A stretch of DNA of 5,481 nt from Candidatus Margulisiibacteriota bacterium. GTDB lineage: Bacteria; Margulisbacteria; Marinamargulisbacteria; DT-59. Location: assembly GCA_013215865.1 (NCBI GenBank), contig JABSQL010000145.1, positions 1-5,481 of the forward strand, given 5' to 3'. The notes beneath the pieces are model-generated. The model did no database searches. It was not told the origin of the DNA and worked only from the letters and a program-made list of their open reading frames with translations. Below, piece by piece: positions 1-4,793 of this stretch. Within the stretch, counting starts at the first letter, position 1; each line of letters starts with the position of its first letter. The translations under genes were made by a program, and so were the position numbers.

Positions 1-384
1 CTCATGGGGAGATTGGTTTAAGTCAAGACTCACTTGTAATTCCTGAGCAGCCTCCTTAACCCGTTTACACAGCCCACTTCTCAATGCTTCTGGATCAGAG
101 CTGCTTGGCAAGGATAAATCTAACTTGATCACAGGATATGTGTCCCAATTATAATCATTCTTTTCAATCCAAAGGCCTTTAAATAGCTCTTTTCTACCCT
201 TAAAGATAGCCTCTAGTGTTGAAATAAGAAGGGATTTTCCAAACCGTCTGGGTCGGGAGAGGAAGTATGCCCCAGAACCATTAATCAGCTGGCAGATTAA
301 TTCTGTTTTATCTATATAAACCCGATCTTCCTGAACAATTTTTTCAAATGTTTGTATGCCAATGGGCAGGCCACGTTTTTCCAT
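1..384 (-). CDS. AAA-ATPase-like protein (PF09820 / DUF1703 type), N-terminal part, runs off the left edge
   Basis: This is the first 128 codons of a minus-strand gene whose 3' end lies outside the window. The N-terminus has the family hallmarks: a YIDKT motif at residues 23-27 and the degenerate Walker A segment FLSRPRRFGKSLL at 41-53. The VIKLDLSLPSSSD stretch (85-97) fits the strand that follows in these proteins. Full members are about 500-600 residues, with an AAA-like ATPase followed by a PD-(D/E)XK nuclease-like domain. They are often expanded in host-associated and mobile-element-rich genomes, and their cellular role is unsettled. The ATG at 384 is the only sensible start because an in-frame TAG sits directly upstream. 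A GGAG lies about 12 nt before it, which is a poor ribosome site. The family call is secure, but whether the rest of the gene is intact cannot be seen. Confidence 0.85.
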   Translation of the reverse strand, partial: MEKRGLPIGIQTFEKIVQEDRVYIDKTELICQLINGSGAYFLSRPRRFGKSLLISTLEAIFKGRKELFKGLWIEKNDYNWDTYPVIKLDLSLPSSSDPEALRSGLCKRVKEAAQELQVSLDLNQSPHE

Positions 385-477
385 CTATCTATTATACTCC
401 AAAGGAGGCGTTAAGGTTAGATGACGTGAAGAGGGCTGTGTATTTAAGTCCAAAGTAGAGCAAGCCCGAAATGTTTT

Positions 478-886
478 TCAACGACCTAAAAGCTGAATCA
501 CCCCAGATAAAGATTCTCTAAGGCACTGGGGAAGAATAAAGAAGTTCTTACCACATAATAAACGTATACTTCCTAATATTTCGCCTGTTCCTGAACTCAA
601 ACCAGTTTAGGGGATCTTGAATGTACCCCTTTTCTGCTCCTAATCGAATTCTTTCTTTGAAAGACATGATATCAATTTGACTTGAATTGGCAATATCAAA
701 CTCCAGTTGTCGTTTAAGCATTTTATTAGCGAGCTCATATGTGTACTCAAATCTCTGGATACAGGCATCCCTCACTTCAAGATCATTTGTGTTCGTAAGA
801 TACCGGTTATGCCCCGTTGTAAAGAAGTTAATTGCTTTCTCTAGTGACGATGTATCTAGTTTCATGGCTATACAATCCCATCCCAT
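478..886 (-). pseudogene. HI0074-family nucleotidyltransferase substrate-binding (HEPN-like) subunit, frameshifted near its 3' end
   Basis: The first frame (886 down to a TAA at 548-550) encodes 112 residues. It carries the PF08780 signature RDACIQRFEYTYELANKMLKR, and later a WFEFRNRRNIRKYTF segment matching the family's W(L/F)xxxxxRNxxxHTY motif, with the usual H replaced by Y. The protein then stops early. The +1 frame continues with the peptide FFILPQCLRESLSGVIQLL, which looks like the family's usual C-terminus (VLPxFLxxxxxLLxxL). That frame ends at a TGA at 478-480. Removing one base gives about 135 residues, the normal size, so a single-base frameshift (or a sequencing error) around 550-575 is the simplest explanation. 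The start at 886 is chosen for its strong Shine-Dalgarno site; the ATG at 865 has none. Members normally pair with a small MNT-fold nucleotidyltransferase, as HI0073 with HI0074, in toxin-antitoxin-like modules. No such partner lies on either side here. Confidence 0.8.
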
Positions 887-891
887 ACCTT

Positions 892-898
892 CCTCCTT
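892..898 (-). promoter_or_regulatory. Strong Shine-Dalgarno site that decides the start of the HI0074-like gene
   Basis: On the minus strand AAGGAGG is followed by 5 nt and then the ATG at 886. This is the best ribosome-binding site in the window. It favours 886 over the internal ATG at 865, and shows that the gene was once properly translated. Confidence 0.7.
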
Positions 899-918
899 AT
901 CCTTAATTCTTATCCTTC

Positions 919-936
919 AAAAATTGGCCAATTTTT
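919..936. repeat. 18-bp perfect palindrome just downstream of tRNA-Ser; possible weak terminator
   Basis: AAAAATTGGCCAATTTTT reads the same on both strands and begins 3 nt after the encoded CCA of the tRNA. A hairpin would have a seven-pair all-A/U stem around a GGCC loop, with the U-run inside the stem. It could act as a weak bidirectional terminator or as a tRNA trailer-processing structure. A site for a dimeric DNA-binding protein is also possible. The palindrome is certain; the function is inferred. Confidence 0.45.
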
Positions 937-938
937 GC

Positions 939-1029
939 TGGCGGAGAGGGAGGGATTCGAACCCTCGCTGCCCTTACGAACACTAACGGTTTAGCAAACC
1001 GTCCCCTTGAGCCACTTGGGTACCTCTCC
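939..1029 (-). tRNA. tRNA-Ser (anticodon GCU, decodes AGC/AGU), CCA encoded
   Basis: Read on the minus strand, acceptor arm GGAGAGG pairs fully with CCTCTCC, followed by discriminator G and an encoded CCA (forward 939-941). The T arm carries GGGTTCGAATCCC. The anticodon stem ACGGT/ACCGT encloses the seven-base loop TTGCTAA, which puts GCT (forward 993-995) at positions 34-36. A long variable arm follows, as expected for a class II serine tRNA, and the discriminator G suits seryl-tRNA synthetase. The gene looks complete and functional. Its 3' end faces the accessory genes at 1-886, the usual arrangement where an island has integrated at a tRNA. Confidence 0.96.
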
Positions 1030-1037
1030 GAAAGTAT

Positions 1038-1065
1038 ATATTAGCCTCAAAATCACAAATGTCAA
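1038..1065 (-). promoter_or_regulatory. Sigma-70-type promoter of the tRNA-Ser gene
   Basis: On the minus strand a perfect TTGACA (forward 1060-1065) is followed by a 16-bp spacer and TAATAT (forward 1038-1043), 8 bp before the first tRNA base. Transcription would start within a few bases of the mature 5' end. The consensus -35 fits a strongly expressed stable RNA that does not depend on the mazG operon upstream. Confidence 0.75.
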
Positions 1066-1169
1066 ATGCAGAGGGTGCTTTTCAGCGTCCTCCATCATTA
1101 TTCATGTTGTATTCTAATATAATATGATTCTACAGTCGAGGTTCGGCATGACCCACCTCAAAAATATCA

Positions 1170-1952
1170 TTATCTGTTTTGTTTGTTTCTCTTTGCCGCT
1201 TCCCAATGGGCTTCCATCTCTTCTAAACTCATGTTAGATACATCTCTGTTTTCCTCTGCAGCTTGCTTCTCAATGTACTGAAATCGTGATTTAAACTTAT
1301 GGTTGGTATTTTTTAAAGCTGCTTCTGGATCAATCCCAAGCTTTCTAAACACATTCACCATAGAAAATAAAACATCTCCTGCTTCACCTTCGAGGCGGTT
1401 AGAATCTGAATCAGATTGTGATAAAAGCAGTTTCAACTCCGCAACTTCTTCATCAATCTTGGCAACAGCATCTGCAATGTTTTCCCAGTCAAACCCTTTC
1501 CTAGCGACCTTTTTTTGAATCTTTAGGGCTTCCATTAATCCAGGTAAACTTTTTGGGACAGAATCCAACACGGACTTCCCAACGTTGTTTTTTTCTTGAG
1601 ATTTAATCTTCTCCCAGTTTTCCCAAACCTCATCAACAGATGTAACAGTTGTATCTCCAAATACATGGGGGTGTCTTCGAATGAGTTTTTCTACGGCTGC
1701 ATTTGAGACTTCTTGCAGCGAAAACCATTTATTTTCTTCAGCCATATTCGCTAACATGACGACATGCAATAACACGTCACCCAACTCTTCTTTTAGTAAT
1801 TCTGATGAGGTGCCAATCATGGCTTCTGTTAGTTCATAGGCTTCTTCTATAATGTGGGGCCTGAGACTGTCAAACGTTTGCTCTTTGTCCCATGGACATC
1901 CTTCCGGTGAACGGAGTTTCTTCACAATGGATACAAATTCTGTAAGGTCCAT
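1170..1952 (-). CDS. mazG: Nucleoside triphosphate pyrophosphohydrolase MazG, two-domain form
   Basis: MazG hydrolyses NTPs and dNTPs to the monophosphate plus pyrophosphate. It is linked to clearing aberrant nucleotides and, in E. coli, to lowering ppGpp during starvation. At 260 residues the protein matches the full-length enterobacterial type of about 263. Domain 1 has the signature CPWDKEQT (19-26) and the Mg-binding set E36, E37, E40 with E56-L-G-D59. RRHPHVFGD follows at 92-100. The linker LPGLMEALKIQKKVARKGFDW spans 136-156. Domain 2 keeps the second set E168, E169, E172 with E190-A-G-D193, and ends with HKFxxRFxYIE. Both metal sites are therefore intact. The gene begins 8 nt after the sepF stop and has no clear Shine-Dalgarno site, so translation is probably coupled to sepF. 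It is the last gene of the operon, and no convincing terminator follows it. Confidence 0.95.
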   Translation of the reverse strand: MDLTEFVSIVKKLRSPEGCPWDKEQTFDSLRPHIIEEAYELTEAMIGTSSELLKEELGDVLLHVVMLANMAEENKWFSLQEVSNAAVEKLIRRHPHVFGDTTVTSVDEVWENWEKIKSQEKNNVGKSVLDSVPKSLPGLMEALKIQKKVARKGFDWENIADAVAKIDEEVAELKLLLSQSDSDSNRLEGEAGDVLFSMVNVFRKLGIDPEAALKNTNHKFKSRFQYIEKQAAEENRDVSNMSLEEMEAHWEAAKRNKQNR

Positions 1953-1960
1953 ATAAATAC

Positions 1961-2578
1961 TTAGGGCAACGGAAGTGCTGTTGAAGAAGGACGGTTCCGA
2001 GAGGCCTCTTTTTCTCTGTGTGCGGCTCTTCGCTCTGCTAAACGTTCCGCAGTCGTTTTGGGTTGATGTACTGAATATGTTGAGGAAAAGGATGGGGCTT
2101 CTTTCTGTGGAGTGTCTTGGGAGGTTATAAAAGCAGCCTTGGCAGCCTCTTGAACCCCTTGTTCAAATGGAGACTGTTCTTTTGTTTCAACAATTTGAAT
2201 ATTTGCTGGTGTGAATAAAAAAATGTTATCGCCTATTTTCATCATATGCCCATTAATGGCATACGCCGTACCGCAAATAAAATCTATCAGCCGCTTTCCA
2301 GATTCTGAATCCAAATGCTTCAAATTGACTATGCATGGTTTATTTTCTCGTAAGTGAGATGAAATATTTAAAGAATCTTCATAAATTCTGGGTTCTTCTA
2401 TCTTGATTTCAGAAGATGGAAAAGGATGTACACTTTTTTTGTCTGCAGCAGGAGACTTTATTTGTTTATTAGATAGAGGATCCGTTTGCCCCAGCGCTGA
2501 GGTGAGATGCGTTTCATCCTGAACGTCTTCATCTTCTACGAATCCAAAAAACTGCTTTGTAAGATGCCAAATACCCAT
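1961..2578 (-). CDS. sepF: Cell division protein SepF (YlmF/DUF552 family) with a long C-terminal tail
   Basis: SepF polymerises into rings or arcs that bind the C-terminus of FtsZ and anchor the Z-ring to the membrane. The N-terminus MGIWHLTKQFFGFVEDED has the expected amphipathic membrane helix and acidic follow-up. Residues 21-60 are a variable, probably disordered linker. The SepF core (about 63-130) is clear: PRIYEDSLNISSHL, PCIVNLKHLD (81-90), RLIDFICGTAYAING (96-110) and IGDNIFLFTP (115-124). It includes the conserved glycine of the dimer interface region at about 110. Unlike the 152-residue B. subtilis protein it continues to 205 residues, with a tail rich in Q, S, P and charge, including AERLAERRAAHREKE, which is probably a short helix. 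Its position right after yggS matches ylmE-sepF in Firmicutes. A good Shine-Dalgarno site precedes it. Identification is confident; the tail's role is unknown. Confidence 0.92.
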   Translation of the reverse strand: MGIWHLTKQFFGFVEDEDVQDETHLTSALGQTDPLSNKQIKSPAADKKSVHPFPSSEIKIEEPRIYEDSLNISSHLRENKPCIVNLKHLDSESGKRLIDFICGTAYAINGHMMKIGDNIFLFTPANIQIVETKEQSPFEQGVQEAAKAAFITSQDTPQKEAPSFSSTYSVHQPKTTAERLAERRAAHREKEASRNRPSSTALPLP

Positions 2579-2586
2579 TTAATCTG

Positions 2587-2591
2587 CCTCC
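2587..2591 (-). promoter_or_regulatory. Shine-Dalgarno site of sepF
   Basis: GGAGG on the minus strand lies 8 nt before the sepF ATG at 2578 and immediately after the yggS stop codon (2593-2595). It supports independent, efficient initiation of sepF, unlike the weakly primed genes on either side. Confidence 0.65.
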
Positions 2592-2592
2592 A

Positions 2593-3252
2593 TTATTTGT
2601 CGTCATCCGTAAATAAACGACTTCCAATTCGTACCATTGTGGATCCTTCTTCTAATGCGACTGTGTAATCGTGACTCATTCCCATACTCAATTCCTTTAG
2701 CTGGGGAACAACCCCTTTTGCGTCGTCAAAAATACGTTTTGCCGCCTTAAACCAAGGCCGAGCAGCTTCGGGATCCTTCGTGAATGGAACTATACACATT
2801 ATACCCTTAAGCTGTACATTTGAAAATCCAATCATTTCAGGTAATTGTCTGTTAAAATCTTCGGGGGTAAATCCATGTTTCTTAGGGTCGTTGGCAACAT
2901 TTATTTGAAACATGATATCTATTTTTCGTCCTGATAAATCACACTCGTGATCAATTTTTTTTAAGAGCTTGAGTGAGTCCACTGATTGAATGGTTGTAAA
3001 CAAAGATACGGCCTTTTTGACCTTGTTAGATTGCAAATGTCCGATAAAATGCCACACAAAAGGATGATGGGTTTGAGGTTTTTTTTCCAATACGGATTGG
3101 ACCTTGTTTTCACCTACAATGAGATGTCCGGACTCAGCCAGTTCCTCCATTTGGGAAATAGTGGCGTATTTGGTCACCGCAATGAGTATGGGATTTGTGG
3201 GATAAGACTGTAATGTTTTTTGAATGGTTTTAAGGGTGTCAGAAATCTGCAT
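2593..3252 (-). CDS. yggS: YggS/YlmE/PROSC family pyridoxal-5'-phosphate homeostasis protein
   Basis: This is a fold-type III PLP-binding protein with no known enzymatic activity. It buffers PLP and affects amino-acid and vitamin B6 balance in the cytoplasm. From the ATG at 3252 it is 219 residues, a typical length. Visible family motifs are LIAVTKYA with the PLP lysine at K28, GEN at 47-49, HFIGHLQSNKVKKA (78-91), the late SMGMSHDY (189-196), and GSTMVRIG up to residue 210. I chose the ATG at 3252 over an in-frame GTG at 3291. It overlaps the stop of the preceding gene in a TAATG junction, and the family starts a few residues before the I/L-rich first helix. The 3291 start would add 13 unconserved residues inside the upstream gene. 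Little Shine-Dalgarno sequence is seen, so translation is probably coupled by reinitiation. sepF follows after 14 nt. Confidence 0.94.
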   Translation of the reverse strand: MQISDTLKTIQKTLQSYPTNPILIAVTKYATISQMEELAESGHLIVGENKVQSVLEKKPQTHHPFVWHFIGHLQSNKVKKAVSLFTTIQSVDSLKLLKKIDHECDLSGRKIDIMFQINVANDPKKHGFTPEDFNRQLPEMIGFSNVQLKGIMCIVPFTKDPEAARPWFKAAKRIFDDAKGVVPQLKELSMGMSHDYTVALEEGSTMVRIGSRLFTDDDK

Positions 3253-4745
3253 TATTTCTGGCTTGATGAATGGGTGGTTTCTTTGACCCACTCTTCCAAA
3301 TATCGTTCGGATTGCTCAATCACAGAAGAAGTAATCAGAAACTCTTGATCAGGCAACTTGGATTTCATCATGTTAGTAGCATACTGAAGAGATAAAAGGG
3401 TTTTATGGCAAGCCTCAAGAATGCTCTTTTGGAGGGTGTCTGCATAGGAAGTGATATAATCTCTCACATCTTCATCAAATTTAATGCGAAGCTGATTTGT
3501 TTCTAGATATGTTTTCTCAAATTGATCAAATTGATAAGTAAGATATTCTTTTTCTGTTTGAGATGGATTTGTGACGATGACATTCAAAAATGCCTTGGGG
3601 TCTTTGAAGAGATGATCTGTTACCAAGAATCGCTTTACCTTGGTTGAAGGTAACTCAAATTTTAAGTCTCTGAAATGCGTTTCGAAGACGGTAGACAATC
3701 CTCTCGCACCCGTCTTCTCTTTATGGGCCAATTTGGCAGCGTCTAAAAGACTTTGGTCTGTAAATGAAATATCAATTCCATATGACTTAAAAGCGCTCAC
3801 CGTTTGATGGAGGAGAGACTCTTCAGAATCTTTCAATATTTGGTATAAATCCAGTGTATTTAATTCTTGGCAGGGAACCCGGACGGGTAGGCGACCCACA
3901 AACTCAGGTTCTAACCCATAAGAAATAAGGTCTTCTGTTGTGACTTTGCTCATTTCATTCGGATTGGACTCCTGATGATTTGGTTTGAAACCATACTGGC
4001 TTCCAGACACCCTTTTTTTAACGATTTCATCTAACCCATTAAATGCACCGCTAACAATGAATAGAATATTTTTAGTACAGATCGTTTCTTTTGAATGTTG
4101 ATTGGACCCAAACATGCCTTTTAATTGTGACTGAATATCCCATGCTGTTTTTAAAGGGACTTCTGTATCTTCCATTAACTTAAGAAGATTGGTTTGTACA
4201 CCACGACCGCCTACATCTTTGTGGTCCATTTTAGAGGGAGATGCAATTTTATCGATTTCATCCAAATAGATAATCCCACACTGTGCTAAATCTACATTTC
4301 CATCTGCTTTGGTTACCAACTGACGGACTAAATCTTCCACATCTCCACCGATATAGCCTGTTTCTGTAAATTTTGTGGCATCGCTCTTAATGAATGGGAC
4401 GCCAATGAGTTCTGATACACATTTAATAAGGTATGTTTTACCGACGCCTGTTGGCCCGATCATCACCACATTTTGTTTGGCATAATGCATGGGATTATTA
4501 TTTTTTAAACAATGTTGAATATGATTGTAGTGATCGCATATAGCCACAGAGATGACTTTTTTTGCCTCATTTTGTTGTATCACAAATCGATCTAAATGTG
4601 CTTTTATTTCTTTGGGTTTTAATGAGAAAGATAGATCGAGTATGGGATCTTTTTGAGGTGGATCTGGATGTGTTTCGCCTGTTTGATTTGCATTCTGACC
4701 CAAGAAGTCAAATAAATCTTTAGAAAAATCGTCGCTTTTTGACAT
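3252..4745 (-). CDS. ClpX-like AAA+ unfoldase without the zinc-binding domain, with a C-terminal extension
   Basis: At 497 residues this is a paralogue-type ClpX (E. coli ClpX is 424). The N-terminal C4 zinc domain is missing: residues 1-40 are acidic/polar with no cysteines. The AAA+ module starts at LKPKEIKAHLDRFVIQQ (42-58). It contains Walker A GPTGVGKT (97-104), the substrate-gripping pore loop GYIG (130-133), Walker B IIYLDEID (158-165), and GGRGVQ (179-184). The box VII EFVGRLP supplies arginine-finger R285, and sensor 2 TGARGL supplies R348, so ATPase function looks intact. The ClpP-docking IGF loop corresponds to YGF (251-253), and the RKH pore-entrance loop is not conserved. About 95 extra residues (400-497) form a helical extension ending in a YLEEWV segment. 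It is the first gene of the operon and overlaps yggS by one base (TAATG). It has no Shine-Dalgarno site. A ClpP partner is possible but not shown, so I withhold the name clpX. Confidence 0.88.
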   Translation of the reverse strand: MSKSDDFSKDLFDFLGQNANQTGETHPDPPQKDPILDLSFSLKPKEIKAHLDRFVIQQNEAKKVISVAICDHYNHIQHCLKNNNPMHYAKQNVVMIGPTGVGKTYLIKCVSELIGVPFIKSDATKFTETGYIGGDVEDLVRQLVTKADGNVDLAQCGIIYLDEIDKIASPSKMDHKDVGGRGVQTNLLKLMEDTEVPLKTAWDIQSQLKGMFGSNQHSKETICTKNILFIVSGAFNGLDEIVKKRVSGSQYGFKPNHQESNPNEMSKVTTEDLISYGLEPEFVGRLPVRVPCQELNTLDLYQILKDSEESLLHQTVSAFKSYGIDISFTDQSLLDAAKLAHKEKTGARGLSTVFETHFRDLKFELPSTKVKRFLVTDHLFKDPKAFLNVIVTNPSQTEKEYLTYQFDQFEKTYLETNQLRIKFDEDVRDYITSYADTLQKSILEACHKTLLSLQYATNMMKSKLPDQEFLITSSVIEQSERYLEEWVKETTHSSSQK

Positions 4746-4754
4746 CGTGTTAAT

Positions 4755-4783
4755 ATTGTAATTAAAATTGTCCCTCGTGTATA
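4755..4783 (-). promoter_or_regulatory. Predicted promoter of the ClpX-like/yggS/sepF/mazG operon
   Basis: On the minus strand TATACA (forward 4778-4783, four of six -35 matches) is followed by a 17-bp spacer and TACAAT (forward 4755-4760, five of six -10 matches). Transcription would begin near A4748, leaving only about 3 nt before the ATG at 4745. This agrees with the absence of a Shine-Dalgarno site. The region is AT-rich, so chance matches are possible. Confidence 0.45.
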
Positions 4784-4785
4784 CT
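4756..4785 (+). promoter_or_regulatory. Predicted promoter of the divergent GAF-domain gene
   Basis: TTGTAA (4756-4761, four of six) and TATACT (4780-4785, five of six) are separated by 18 bp. The expected start is A4792 to A4794, which is at or 2 nt before the ATG at 4794, implying a leaderless message. It lies almost exactly on top of the opposite-strand promoter, so the two probably cannot be occupied by RNA polymerase at once. Confidence 0.5.
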
Positions 4786-4793
4786 CATTTCAT

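Noticed and set aside
398..408. CTCC-AAA-GGAG mini-palindrome
   Set aside because: It has only four base pairs and is too short to distinguish from chance.
687..986. Plus-strand open frame of 99 codons
   Set aside because: It runs antisense to the HI0074-like gene and into the tRNA, and has no recognisable domain; it is a shadow frame.
1138..1159. Rho-independent terminator after mazG
   Set aside because: The stem is only five pairs with a mismatched interior and no U-run on the minus-strand transcript; the T-run precedes the stem instead.
1303..1518. Plus-strand open frame of 71 codons
   Set aside because: It lies wholly antisense inside the well-conserved mazG gene.
2986..3213. Plus-strand open frame of 75 codons
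   Set aside because: It lies antisense inside yggS, with no ribosome site or family resemblance.
3253..3291. Upstream GTG start for yggS
   Set aside because: It would add 13 unconserved residues within the upstream gene; the TAATG junction and the family N-terminus favour 3252.
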